From NCBI RefSeq assembly GCF_003050965.1, contig NZ_QAOU01000002.1:248001-312000 (forward strand): a stretch of 64,000 bases of DNA, given 5' to 3'. The position numbers and the translations under genes are program-made. The DNA is from Nitrosospira sp. Nsp2 (GTDB lineage: Bacteria; Pseudomonadota; Gammaproteobacteria; Burkholderiales; Nitrosomonadaceae). The notes beneath the pieces were generated by a model that made no database searches, had not been told where the DNA came from, and saw only the letters and a list, made by a program, of their open reading frames with translations. Below, in pieces: positions 16,792-26,480 of this stretch (positions are counted from its first letter, which is position 1; every line of letters starts with the position of its first letter).

Positions 16792-17748
16792 CTATAAATC
16801 GAGGTCCACCCCCAACGCAGCATGATCCGATGCGGATACGTCCGGCCCCGTGACGGTCGGGAATTGGGTAATGGGTTGAGCACCTTCTTTTACAGCAATG
16901 CCTCGATCCCATGTATCCCACGCCGCTCAAAACCATAACCCGTAATCTTCGGCCGAAGCGCTTCGGATACGAAGATATAGTCCAGCTGAGTCAATTTCGG
17001 CCGCCCGGCTCCGGCATCCTCGTAATAATGGGTATAACGCTGTTGATCGGTAGAGTCGGGTCGATGACGGGTGCAAACCATTTTTCTGCAAGAGGGGATG
17101 CAGCGAACCGAAGGCGCTGCTGGTATCCTCGTTCATATCTCCCATGACAACAGCGTATTGACGGGCCAGGTCGTAGCGATCGACAGTCGAGGCGACTGCG
17201 CGGGCTTGCTCCAGTCGTTTTGCGGCCGATTCCTCCGCCGCCCCCATCTGGCTCTTGAAGTGATTGCAGAGCACGTGGATGCGCGTGTTCTCGTCGCGGT
17301 CAATTGCAAGCTCCAGGCAGTGACGGCTGAAGACACGGCGGTTCGTTCCCGGCACCAGATTGAAGACATGCGTGATGAGGTTTGTCATGTGGTAGCGGGT
17401 GAGGCAGCCAATATCGATTCCGCGCGGGTCATTGGGACTGTCAATGGCGATATATTCGCCGTACGACGTGGCGGCGACACTGCGGTTGAAAACGCGCAGC
17501 ACCTCCATGCCTTCGACTTCGATTGCGCAAAAAATGTCCGCGTTGACAAAGTTCACTACCAGCGCGGTATTCATGCGTTGCTGGTCGCTGAAATCCTCGA
17601 AGCGGGATAGGATCAGCCCGCTCCAGCTGCTGCGGCCTTTGGCTTGCCGGTTGATGCGGAAACCGGTGCGGCCTGTATGTCTATCCTCGCGCCGGAACGG
17701 TCCGGAATCCCCCAGCAATCTCCACTTACCAGTGAATAGGATTGACAA
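16792..17748 (-). pseudogene. Endonuclease/exonuclease/phosphatase family gene, frameshifted and truncated
   Basis: A decayed EEP-fold (DNase I-like) gene. The largest piece contains the family segment FEDFSDQQRMNTA...VNFVNADIFCAIEVE, then IDSPNDPRGIDIG, CNHFKSQ and VVMGDMNED. The frame then shifts near 17,050 to give LTQLDYIFVSEAL, and shifts again near 16,885 to give TVTGPDVSASDHAALGVDLDL, ending at a stop at 16,792. The N-terminus is also missing: the usual (T/A)xN(L/I)EN start of the family is not found upstream. Catalytic residues survive in separate pieces, so no intact enzyme can be made. An intact gene of the wider fold lies at 33,059. Confidence 0.75.
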
Positions 17749-17761
17749 TCATTCTCATTAG
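17743..17761. promoter_or_regulatory. Fur-box-like sequence
   Basis: Read on the minus strand, AATGAGAATGATTGTC matches 13 of 16 positions of the Fur consensus core AATGATAATCATTATC. It lies at the edge of the decayed EEP gene and upstream of an uncharacterised plus-strand stretch. Confidence 0.5.
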
Positions 17762-18507
17762 CGTTACTGTATTTGCGGGACTGTAGCGGATAGTGTTGCT
17801 GAAGCTAAAATTAATTGGGATAAGGGGAACAAACTTGATACAGAATCGGGGAAAATCAAACGAGAAACCGCCGGTCAGCTTGCTGCTGGCTGTACTATCA
17901 TGGCTTACTACCCGATCCCGTCCAAGCGCGGCGCGGACCGATGCCGACCGGGTAACCCGGACGGCGATCGCTCATCATTTCCAGCTTCTTGTTCTGCATC
18001 CGGCGTCGGACAGCATCGATATCGAAGCGGGCATCTACATGGCTGAGCGGGCGGGAGTGGATGCGAGCGATCTGCTTGCGCGTTTCGCGGGTATTACCGG
18101 CCGGCTCCACTAAACCCTGGTCAACCTTTTGCCAGCGTGCCACCAATTTCCATGCCGGGATCAGCCAGACCCCACCGTCACTTTCATGCCACCGGCCCTT
18201 CAAAGCCTCACGTCGCGCGCGTGAGGACTTACTGACAGGCTCCTTAGTAATCGCCACCGGTTTGCGCTTCATGGACGCGGAACCACTCAGTTCCTGCAGC
18301 GACGGAAAGGGCGGAGGCCTTATCTTCGTGCCGGAACGCCTGCCTGCCTCTGTCCCGGCCATTCCACCTCCCCGACAACGCTCAACCCTCAACCCTTTTG
18401 CCTGCCCAATTACTGCTGGCCTCGACCCTGCGTTCGCTAGCGTACAGACATGAAACGCTAACAGCACGAGTATGACTCTACCATTCTATTCTTAAAAAGG
18501 AGAAGTC
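17749..18507. other. Region without a certain gene
   Basis: Behind the Fur-like box a plus-strand frame at 17,793-18,113 (GTG start, 106 residues) and a minus-strand frame from 18,272 down to 17,898 overlap. Neither has a domain I can name, and either could be real or a remnant. The right end holds the BON-gene promoter element at 18,440-18,474. Confidence 0.4.
18440..18474 (+). promoter_or_regulatory. Putative stress promoter (BON lipoprotein)
   Basis: GCTAGCGTACAGA with core GCGTACAG at 18,440-18,447, then 20 nt, then GAGTATG. It lies 34 bp before the BON gene start, a fitting distance. Confidence 0.58.
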
Positions 18508-18882
18508 ATGAAAATATCGAAATCCCTCCCGTCATTCGCGGTAGTTCTGATGGCTGCAGTGCTGGCGGGTCCTATTTCTGGTTGTGCCACCAAGTCGGAG
18601 CGCTCTACCGATCGTTCTTCAGAGCGTTCTTCCGAGCGTCCCTCGGGCGTAGGTGAATATGTAAGTGATTCGGTCATTACGACCAAAATAAAATCAAAGC
18701 TGGCAACGGCAGATGATGTCAGCGCGGTCCATATCAAGGTGGATACAGACAAGAACGGCGTGGTGGTGCTGAGCGGCACCGCTAAAAGCAAGGCTGAAGC
18801 GGATAAAGCGCATGCGATAGCCCATTCCGTGGAAGGCGTCACCAAGGTTATCAACAATATCAGGATCAAGAAGGAAGACTAA
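18508..18882 (+). CDS. BON-domain lipoprotein
   Basis: A 124-residue outer-membrane or periplasmic lipoprotein. Residues 1-25 are a lipoprotein signal with lipobox ISGC. A Ser/Arg-rich linker with repeated SERSSERS follows, then a single BON domain (about residues 52-122: VSDSVITTKIKSKLATAD...VVLSGTAKSKAEADKAHAIAHSVEGVTKVINNI). BON domains bind phospholipid and are common in OsmY-like osmotic or envelope stress proteins. AAGGAG upstream sets the start. The gene has its own copy of the shared stress-promoter element. Confidence 0.92.
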   Translation: MKISKSLPSFAVVLMAAVLAGPISGCATKSERSTDRSSERSSERPSGVGEYVSDSVITTKIKSKLATADDVSAVHIKVDTDKNGVVVLSGTAKSKAEADKAHAIAHSVEGVTKVINNIRIKKED

Positions 18883-19382
18883 CTCCGGACCGGGGTGCAG
18901 TCCGTCGCGAACAATTGAGCGGCGGCCAGGTGTTGCTGCGCCCCTCCTGACTTTCCGCCCCACGGCGCCATGGACATATACGTCCATGACGTGCCAAGGC
19001 GGAATCCCCCATATGTCCCCCATATCTCCCGCACCCGATCAACCAATGCGAGCGGCGCGGCTTTTTGCCTGAAGCGTGCCCGTGACCCAATGGAACGGCA
19101 GCCGGCACATCCGTTTCCCGCCCCGGGTCTTGCCAGTTGATGCATTTGCTGTTCAGGGAACCTGATCCAACGCTCATCCCCTCATCTCTGCAACGCCCTT
19201 TTCGCGCCCCCCGGCCGACGCGGTACGTGCGGCCATGGGCAAAAGAGGACCGCGCGCGCGGGACGGACCATTAAGCGCTCATGCACGCCCGCAATTTTGC
19301 CTGTAACAGAACCGCAATTTTGCCTTGTACACAGGACAAAAGCCCTGCACAATATGGGGATATTCGGCCAGGAGTCGTAACA
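18883..19382. other. Intergenic region
   Basis: No gene is supported. Short CCCCCATAT repeats occur around 19,004-19,030. An upstream in-frame extension of the next kinase (from 19,281) exists but lacks a ribosome site; AGGAG at 19,370-19,374 marks the true start. Confidence 0.4.
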
Positions 19383-21734
19383 ATGTCCGACGAAAATTCC
19401 ATGACAGGGCGCGGAGCCACGCTCGACAGAGTTCCGGGTATCGAGGTGTTGTCCCGGCGCATTTCGCGTGCCGAAGATTTTCGGGGCGAAAACCGCGCGC
19501 TCACCATTCTCGCGCATGAGCTTGCGAATAATCCGCGTAATCTGTTGCACAAGTTGGCAGAGCTCGCATGCGAGCTCTGCCGGGCTGATTCGGTCGGCGT
19601 CAGTATTTTTGAATATGATGGCACTTGCCGGGGGCATGTTTGCGCCGGGCTTGTGGCGCAATACCTGGATGGCACGAAAAACCATCTCCACAACTCATGC
19701 GGAATCATGGCCGTTCATGACGCCCCCGTTCTGTTACAGCACCCTGCCAGCCTGTTCCCTCGTTCTCTCGATATTCAGCCACCGGTCGTGGAAGCGCTGC
19801 TGGTGCCATTTTTTGACGAGGAACAACCCGCAGGCACGATATGGGGGACGGTGCATTCGGGAGGGCGGGCATTTGATACGGAAGACCTCCGCTTGATGAC
19901 AAGCCTCTCAAATTTTGCCTCGGCTGGGCACCGGCTCAGGCATTCCATGGATGAGGGCACCAACGTACGCAATGTTCTTGAAAGGCATATGGAACAACGC
20001 ACGCAAGCGTTGTCATTGGCAAACAGCACGCTTCAATATCAGATATCAGAACGCGAGAGGATCGATGCGACATTGCGGAAAACGCAGAAACAGCTCGAGG
20101 CCGAGGTTGCCGCCCTGAACCGGTTGCATGAGCTCAGCACCAGTCTTTTAACGATCCCCGACCTGCCCTCCGCGTTGACTGAAATATTGCAGGCGGCCAC
20201 CGAATTGCACCAGGCCGACATGGGATACATCCGCTTGTACGATCCGGAAAGAAAAGTCCTTTCGATTGAGGTGCATCAGGGTTTTGACGACGAATTCATC
20301 GACCGCTTCAAGACGGTCGATGGCAGCGACGATTCGCCCTGCGCCCGCGCGCTTCGCACAAGGCGTCGGGTGATGGTTGAAGATATTCACGCTGAGGAGC
20401 AATCCGCCATTGACTTGCACGCAGCGGAGCTGGGCCAATACCGCGCCATTCAAACCACGCCTTTATACAGCCGCGAGGGAAAGCCGCTGGGCGTCCTGTC
20501 CATCCATTTCCGGTTTCCTCATGCGGCAGCGGAACAGCGATCAGGGATACTTGACCTGTTCGCGCGACAAGCGGCCGATTTGATCGAAAGTCTGCGCATC
20601 ACCGAGCAGCTCAGGGATGCCGACCGGCGCAAGGATGAGTTCATTGCCACGCTTTCGCATGAATTGCGCAATCCGTTGGCGGCAATCGACAGTTCAGCCA
20701 CGCTTCTGGAGTACGCGCATCTCGACAGCGCCAAGCGCGATTGGGCTCTCCAGGTGGTTCGGCGGCAGTGCAGGACCATGAAGATCCTGCTGGATGACCT
20801 TCTCGATGTTTCGCGCTTCACCCTGGGCCGGGTAACGCTGCAAAAACAGAATATCGCCTTGACTGTGCTTATCGACTCCGCCATCGAAACGACACAATCT
20901 CTTATGGATGAAGCCAGCCATACCTTATCGGTCACGAAGCCGCCGCCGTCGCTGATGGTTCACGGCGACCCGATCCGGCTGACTCAGGTTTTCTCCAATT
21001 TGTTATCCAATGCGGCAAAGTATACCGATCCGGGCGGCAAGATCACCCTCGACGTGCAGTCAACCCCCGCAGGCGTAACGGTAAGTGTCGAGGATAATGG
21101 CATTGGCATCGAGCCAACGTGCCTGGAGGAAATTTTTGGCATGTTTTCTCAGGCGAAGGGCAAACGCCATGCGCTGGCCGGGGGACTGGGTATCGGGCTC
21201 GCGCTGGTGCGAGCCATCGCGGAACTGCATGGCGGTCGGGTTTATGCCACCAGCCAGGGCATTGGTCAGGGCAGCGCCTTTCATGTCCATTTGCCTGTGG
21301 CGCAACCGGAGATCGGGCGGGGCGTGCCGCAGACGGCGCGGACGTCGCCGTCAGATCCGGAACCTCCAGCAAAAAAAGGATGCCGTATCCTTGTGGCTGA
21401 CGATAACGAGGCGGCGGCAATGGCTGTTTCCATGCTCCTGCAGCGTGACGGCCACGAGATCCTGATAGTGAATGACGGCGCCTCCGCTGTACAGGAGGCC
21501 GAGCGATTTCAGCCGCACATTGCTCTGCTCGATATCGGGATGCCGCATCTATCGGGCTATGAAGTCGCGCGCCAGATCCGCGCCGCTCCATGGGGATCGG
21601 CCATACGCCTGATCGCGGCTACCGGATGGGGCCAGGAAAAGGACAAGAAACTGGCGGAGGAGGCAGGTTTCGATGCCCACCTCACCAAGCCCATCAATTT
21701 CAAGGACCTGCTGGCCCTGATCGCAGATCAATAA
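19383..21734 (+). CDS. GAF-GAF hybrid sensor histidine kinase
   Basis: A 783-residue cytoplasmic hybrid kinase with no membrane segment. A first GAF-like domain covers about residues 35-190 (ELCRADSVGVSIFE...). A coiled-coil linker (about 195-255) joins it to a second GAF domain (about 260-410, LHQADMGYIRLYDPE). HisKA carries the phospho-His in HELRNPLAAID near residue 426. HATPase has FSNLLSNAAKYT, DNGIGI and GLGIGLALV. The C-terminal receiver has the phospho-Asp in ALLDIGMPHLSGYE near residue 718 and the TKP lysine. It probably senses a small cytoplasmic ligand or redox state. AGGAG 8 bases before 19,383 fixes the start. Confidence 0.92.
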   Translation: MSDENSMTGRGATLDRVPGIEVLSRRISRAEDFRGENRALTILAHELANNPRNLLHKLAELACELCRADSVGVSIFEYDGTCRGHVCAGLVAQYLDGTKNHLHNSCGIMAVHDAPVLLQHPASLFPRSLDIQPPVVEALLVPFFDEEQPAGTIWGTVHSGGRAFDTEDLRLMTSLSNFASAGHRLRHSMDEGTNVRNVLERHMEQRTQALSLANSTLQYQISERERIDATLRKTQKQLEAEVAALNRLHELSTSLLTIPDLPSALTEILQAATELHQADMGYIRLYDPERKVLSIEVHQGFDDEFIDRFKTVDGSDDSPCARALRTRRRVMVEDIHAEEQSAIDLHAAELGQYRAIQTTPLYSREGKPLGVLSIHFRFPHAAAEQRSGILDLFARQAADLIESLRITEQLRDADRRKDEFIATLSHELRNPLAAIDSSATLLEYAHLDSAKRDWALQVVRRQCRTMKILLDDLLDVSRFTLGRVTLQKQNIALTVLIDSAIETTQSLMDEASHTLSVTKPPPSLMVHGDPIRLTQVFSNLLSNAAKYTDPGGKITLDVQSTPAGVTVSVEDNGIGIEPTCLEEIFGMFSQAKGKRHALAGGLGIGLALVRAIAELHGGRVYATSQGIGQGSAFHVHLPVAQPEIGRGVPQTARTSPSDPEPPAKKGCRILVADDNEAAAMAVSMLLQRDGHEILIVNDGASAVQEAERFQPHIALLDIGMPHLSGYEVARQIRAAPWGSAIRLIAATGWGQEKDKKLAEEAGFDAHLTKPINFKDLLALIADQ

Positions 21735-21899
21735 GCTTGTGTTGCCAGACCCCGCGTCCAACCAGACCTGCAGTGAGACGTCTGTTATTTCCCTTGGGTA
21801 AAACGGTCGTTGGGTTAGCCATCCAGACCAACGCGATAACCCCGGGACACACCGCAATCGGATCACGCCGCGCTAATTAGGACCCGCAATAGCCAATCC

Positions 21900-23456
21900 T
21901 CATAACATCCAGTCTATGGGCAGCAGCGAAATAATCCAGACCCGTGCGCGTTGCCAGAAAGTTGTGCCCGGTTCGACATCGTGCCGCACCTGCTCTCCGT
22001 CCCTGCGCTCGACCCAATAAAGCTGCCCGGTATCGGACAGACCAACCTCGTAAGTCTTGCCCGGAATATTGTCACGGAATGCATCTGCGATTAGCTGTGC
22101 CAGCGTAGGGCTATTGATGACAAATCCCATTTCCGTGTTAATGGCTGCAGAACGCTGATCGAAGTTGAAGGAGCCCACGAAAACGCGCGAGCGATCCACC
22201 GCGAAGGTTTTTGCATGCAGGCCCGAAAAAGAACTGCCGATTGATCCGGCGCCATGAGATTCCGGGAGGGTGGGTGACAGATGCCGGGATTCGTAGAGCC
22301 TTACACCCGCCTTGAGGAGGGGTTTGCGCCACTTTGCGTATCCCGAATGGACGAGCGTTACATCGGTGGCCTCCAGCGAGTTGGTGAGTATCCGGATTTG
22401 AACACCCTGTTCCGCCAATGCTACAAATGAAGCGACGCCGGCCGCGGCGGGCACGAAATAGGGCGAAATGAGATCAACTTCAGTCGCGGGTTTGCCAATA
22501 ATCTGTTTCAGCTTGTGTCGCAGCAGGGCTTCCGGCGCCGCCTTACCCAGGCCCTTTGCCGGATCGTCGCTGGTGATCTGCATCGTGACCCACTCAAGGG
22601 GCAGCTGGCCTTCGAGCAGTTTGTGCATCAATGGAGAATCGCGTACGGCGCTTATATATGCCAAGGTCGCGGGATCATTTTTGACGCGTGAGGTAGCAGC
22701 GGCAAGTTCGGCGATTGAATCGGAAGCAACCGGGGAAACGATACGATCGAGCGGATAGGACGATTCGCTGGTCCAATAACGATCAAAAGTATTTGACACG
22801 TCATGAACGACCGGCCCCGCGGCCATGATATCGAGATCCGCAAACAGTTGGCCGCCGGCGGCGCCGAAATACTGATCCCCAATATTGCGTCCACCCACGA
22901 TGGTGACCTGATTATCGGCAGTGAACGACTTATTGTGCATCCGGCGGTTTGCCCGGGCGAAGTCGAAAATGTACGTAAGTAGGCGCGCTCTCCGTGTGAC
23001 GAAGGGATTGAACAGCCGAACTTCGATATTCGGGTGGGCGTCGAGCTCGGCGAGGATTGTGTCGAGTCCCGATGCGTTGGCGTCATCCAGCAGCAACCGC
23101 ACGCGAACACCACGCTCTGCCGCCTCGTAGAGACCATTGAACAGCAAGGTTCCGGTCGTATCTTTATGCCAGACGTAATACTGGACATCGAGAGAGCGCT
23201 CGGCAGCACGCATCAGTAGCGCTCGTGCGGCAAAGGCATCGAGGGCGTGCCGAAGCGGATAGATGCCGGAATAACCGGGATTGGCAGCCACTCGCGGAAT
23301 AACCGCCTTCCCAAGCTGGCTATCGGCGGTATCCCGAAAGGCAACGGAAGTGGTGCGGTTTTCCTGGGACGGTAAAAGCGCGCATCCGCTCAGGCTCGCA
23401 CCCAGGCAGAGAATAAGAACGGGAAGCAAAACGGAAAGCCGCTTATGCCTGCTCAT
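21900..23456 (-). CDS. Phospholipase D / cardiolipin synthase-like lipoprotein
   Basis: A 518-residue phospholipase D superfamily protein with two HKD motifs: HNKSFTADNQVTIVGGRN and, later, HAKTFAVDRSRVFVGSFNFDQRS. The N-terminus is a lipoprotein signal (LPVLILCLGASLSGC), so it is probably anchored in the cell envelope. The architecture resembles ClsC/YmdC-type cardiolipin synthases, which condense two phospholipids, but hydrolase activity is also possible. I chose the ATG at 23,456 because the signal peptide begins there; the frame stays open to 23,600 with no signal-like sequence. It lies 181 bp downstream of the NADH dehydrogenase gene on the same strand. Confidence 0.88.
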   Translation of the reverse strand: MSRHKRLSVLLPVLILCLGASLSGCALLPSQENRTTSVAFRDTADSQLGKAVIPRVAANPGYSGIYPLRHALDAFAARALLMRAAERSLDVQYYVWHKDTTGTLLFNGLYEAAERGVRVRLLLDDANASGLDTILAELDAHPNIEVRLFNPFVTRRARLLTYIFDFARANRRMHNKSFTADNQVTIVGGRNIGDQYFGAAGGQLFADLDIMAAGPVVHDVSNTFDRYWTSESSYPLDRIVSPVASDSIAELAAATSRVKNDPATLAYISAVRDSPLMHKLLEGQLPLEWVTMQITSDDPAKGLGKAAPEALLRHKLKQIIGKPATEVDLISPYFVPAAAGVASFVALAEQGVQIRILTNSLEATDVTLVHSGYAKWRKPLLKAGVRLYESRHLSPTLPESHGAGSIGSSFSGLHAKTFAVDRSRVFVGSFNFDQRSAAINTEMGFVINSPTLAQLIADAFRDNIPGKTYEVGLSDTGQLYWVERRDGEQVRHDVEPGTTFWQRARVWIISLLPIDWML

Positions 23457-23637
23457 CGCAGGAGCCGGTTCCGGGAACCCGCTTAACCAGCTGGACACCC
23501 AGCCTGCCGACCAGCCTGATGCATTTCTCGATTCATTGCGGCGCCTGCATGGATGTCGGGTCTGAAAAGCCAATTCAGGTATTCCGGATTTGTGTAGCAT
23601 CTTCGTGCTTCCGCGTTATTAAACCAGCATTCAATGA

Positions 23638-24921
23638 TCATTCATTCTCCTTGCCGTGCTGATGCGGGCGCGGCCTGATAATCATTCTCAAGGATTGGTC
23701 CCTGGTGAAAAAAGCCACTGCCCAGTTGGCTACTGTCATGAACCGATTGCGATAGGTGATCAGGGAAAAAAGATGCACGAACAGCCACGTCACCCACGCG
23801 ACGAACCCCTGAAAATGCACCGCGGGTTTTGGAAGGTCCGCTACGGCCTTGTTTCTTCCGATAATGGCCAGCGATCCTTTGTCGTGGTATGCAAACGGCG
23901 TCAATGGCTGGTCATGGAGCATCGCGATAAGATTTGCGGCCAGATTTTCGCCTTGCTGAAGCGCTACTTGCGCCAATTGCGGATGCCCATGCGGAAAATT
24001 TCTGTCGGAGGTCAGCAGACACGTGTCACCTATAGCATAGATGTTCCGGGTTCCAACGACCTTGTTATATTCATCCGTCAGCAAGCGATTACCCCATCCA
24101 TAACTTTCTTTGGGCATTCCCTCGAATACTCTCGAGGTCACGCCAGCGGTCCAGAACAGGATTTTTGTCTCAATGGTTGTTCCGTCCGCAAAGACTACCA
24201 TATCGTTTACATAATCTTTTACCTGGGTGTTCAGACGTACTTCAACCCCCATTTTTCGCAGCATGGCATAGGCGTATTTTTGCGATTTTTCGCTCATTGC
24301 GCTCAATAGCGTGGATGAGCCATCAACCAGATAGATTCGCGGCTGAAGACCAATCAACTCCGGATAATCCCTGTGCAGGATAGTGTTTCGCATCTCCGCC
24401 AGCATCCCCGCAATTTCCACGCCGGTGGGTCCCCCGCCGGCGATCACAACCGAAAACAGCTTTTTTTTCTTTGTTTCGTCCAGATCAATAGTTGCTTCTT
24501 CCATTTTTTGAAGCATGTAATTTCGTATTTCTATCGCGTCGTCCACCGTCTTCATCGGCAGCGCCGCCCGACGGATATTTTCCATGCCGAAATAATTGGT
24601 CTCGGTGCCTGTGGCGAGCACAAGATAATCATAGGACAGCTCTCCGGTGGACAGAAGCACCTTGTGGTCTTCGGGCATCACCTTTTGCAGCTTGCCCAAC
24701 CGGAAGCGAATGTTCTCCTTGCCATGGAATAACTTCCGGAACGGATACGTAATATTGGAGGCATCCAGGAAGCCGGTGGCTACCTGATACAGGAGAGGAG
24801 GAAAAAGATGGTAGTTGTGGAGATCGACCAGCGTGACATGAAAATGCCCTGCCTCGGCCAAATGCTTGACCAGGTTCAATCCCGCGAAACCGCCTCCAAT
24901 AATTACAATTTCTGTTTTCAT
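23638..24921 (-). CDS. ndh: Type II NADH dehydrogenase (NDH-2)
   Basis: A 427-residue FAD flavoprotein that oxidises NADH and reduces quinone without pumping protons. The N-terminal FAD-binding motif IVIIGGGFAGLNLVKHL, a second NADH-binding motif VVIAGGGPTGVEIAGMLAE near residue 165, and the FAD-contacting IYAIGDTC near residue 295 are all present. The C-terminal 60 residues (FQGFVAWVTWLFVHLFSLIT) form an amphipathic/hydrophobic membrane anchor typical of the family. It acts on the cytoplasmic face of the inner membrane. The length is normal. The gene is followed on the same strand by the PLD-type lipoprotein. Confidence 0.93.
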   Translation of the reverse strand: MKTEIVIIGGGFAGLNLVKHLAEAGHFHVTLVDLHNYHLFPPLLYQVATGFLDASNITYPFRKLFHGKENIRFRLGKLQKVMPEDHKVLLSTGELSYDYLVLATGTETNYFGMENIRRAALPMKTVDDAIEIRNYMLQKMEEATIDLDETKKKKLFSVVIAGGGPTGVEIAGMLAEMRNTILHRDYPELIGLQPRIYLVDGSSTLLSAMSEKSQKYAYAMLRKMGVEVRLNTQVKDYVNDMVVFADGTTIETKILFWTAGVTSRVFEGMPKESYGWGNRLLTDEYNKVVGTRNIYAIGDTCLLTSDRNFPHGHPQLAQVALQQGENLAANLIAMLHDQPLTPFAYHDKGSLAIIGRNKAVADLPKPAVHFQGFVAWVTWLFVHLFSLITYRNRFMTVANWAVAFFTRDQSLRMIIRPRPHQHGKENE

Positions 24922-25208
24922 TGTTCAGGTATAAGCGGGGTAGCTCCTGTGGCTTTGACTGCCGGGCCGGGCGCGGGTTCGGACAGTGAGCTGTACTCAT
25001 TACAGGTAGAGTCCACCGAACTGCGCCCAGCGCTATGTCTCAGCTTCCGCCACCCGTTGGCTGTCCAGTGCATTGCACAGAGATCAGGTTCGGCGGCATA
25101 GGGATGAGTAATATTGGGACGAGTAACGCGTATGCCACGGTTTCGCCAAGCTCAAGTTACAGGCCAATCGCAGCGGGGGGGAATGCGTGGAATCGTTTAC
25201 GCTGCAGG

Positions 25209-25613
25209 TCAGTCTGGTTTCACGGCCAGGCGACCGCTGCCGAGGAATACGATCGCAAGTCCGGATAAAAGGAAAAAGGCCTGCAGTTCCAGTGTCCAGC
25301 CACCCGTGTTCGTCAGCGCGAATAGCTGGGACCGGTGAGCCAATCCAAGCGCAAATAACATGTTGCCGGCAATGAACAGGCCGCCAATACGCGAGTAGAC
25401 GCCCAGAATAACCATCACTGCCCCGACGACCTCGCCAAGATAAACTCCGTACGCCAGGAACGACGGCAGGTTGGAGGATACGAGCATTTTTCTGATGGAA
25501 TCAAGAGACCCGGAATTTAGGACCTTATGTACGCCATGAAACAGTATCAGGACGCCCACCATGAGGCGTACGATCAATTTTCCCAGGTCATCATAGCGAG
25601 ACAATTTAAGCAT
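25209..25613 (-). CDS. DoxX family membrane protein
   Basis: A 134-residue inner-membrane protein with four predicted helices. The N-terminal helix LGKLIVRLMVGVLILFHGVHKV and GEVVGAVMVILGVYSRIGGLFIAGNMLFALGLAH are characteristic of DoxX/YphA. DoxX family proteins have been linked to quinone or thiosulfate redox reactions and oxidative stress, but the function of this subgroup is not established. It lies upstream of the NDH-2 gene on the same strand, with about 290 bp between them, so co-regulation is possible but not shown. Confidence 0.88.
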   Translation of the reverse strand: MLKLSRYDDLGKLIVRLMVGVLILFHGVHKVLNSGSLDSIRKMLVSSNLPSFLAYGVYLGEVVGAVMVILGVYSRIGGLFIAGNMLFALGLAHRSQLFALTNTGGWTLELQAFFLLSGLAIVFLGSGRLAVKPD

Positions 25614-25961
25614 GGTGTGACTCCCCTCGATTCAACAAAACGTTATATTGCTGCCGCCGGCCATTATCCTGGCAGACTTCTGTTTCGGCTGAAGCATCAC
25701 GATGTTGCGGTTTTGGGCCATGACGAATCCAGGGCTCATCTTGATTCAGAAATGTCATCGCCTCATACTAACCCAAACATGATGAGCATGCTGTGCGATA
25801 CGAATAGCGACGTTCCTGGTCGACTTCCCCCGGCCACCGATCAGCAGCGGTTCCACGCGCGTCCATTCATCCATCTCATCGGTCCAAGGGTAGACAGGCG
25901 GGATGCATCGGAGGCCATGTGCTTCATTTTCAGCCGGTCACCGCGTATGGAAGGATTACGA
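25614..25961. other. Intergenic region
   Basis: No gene is supported between the DoxX start and the FMN reductase remnant. Small frames exist on both strands but show no domain. Confidence 0.35.
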
Positions 25962-26394
25962 ATGGTGCCGCTTAAGCTGCCCATCATCATTTTCGGCGCG
26001 CGTCCTATGCCGAGCCGGAACGTCCGATTCTGCAGCATTATCGCCGCGAACATACGAAGCGTTGGCGGCAAGCGTTGACGCGGCGGACGCGTATGTGTTC
26101 GTTACCCCCGGGTACAATTTTAGGCCGCCGCCATCGCTGCTGAACGCGCTGAAATACGTGTACAAAGAAGTGGAACTACAAGCCCTGGTCATTGTCAGTT
26201 ATGGTGGCGTTTCAGGTGGCGTGCATTCCGCACTGGTGGAAGAGATCACGCTGACCACGCTAAAGATGATGCCCATGGTCGAGACCGTGAGCGAGCAGAA
26301 TATTGCCAGGTGCATCCATGCGAACAACAATCTTGTGCCGACTGGGCATCACCTGCATGGGGCGGAATCGCTATTGAACGAGTCATATAAATGA
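25962..26394 (+). pseudogene. NADPH-dependent FMN reductase remnant
   Basis: It starts as ATG...KLPIIIFGARP, the beginning of the flavodoxin-like FMN reductase family (IIFGSTRPGR), then a central stretch normally about 50 residues long is missing. Family sequence resumes in another frame as AEPERPILQHYRREHTKRW, then shifts again to ASVDAADAYVFVTPGYNF...LLNALKYVYKE and SYGGVSGG. At least one internal deletion and two frame changes mean no functional enzyme is made. The FMN-binding T/S-R-P-G-R loop is lost. Confidence 0.75.
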
Positions 26395-26480
26395 AATGGG
26401 CGCTGGCGCTGAAAACGACGAAGCAATGAGCAATTTGTGTCCGGGCATCTGCATGACAATTTCTTCCGCTTCCCACTGAT

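Noticed and set aside
17898-18272. Minus-strand frame starting MKRKPVAITKEP
   Set aside because: Possible but unsupported: no ribosome site, no family, and an overlapping plus-strand frame of equal quality.
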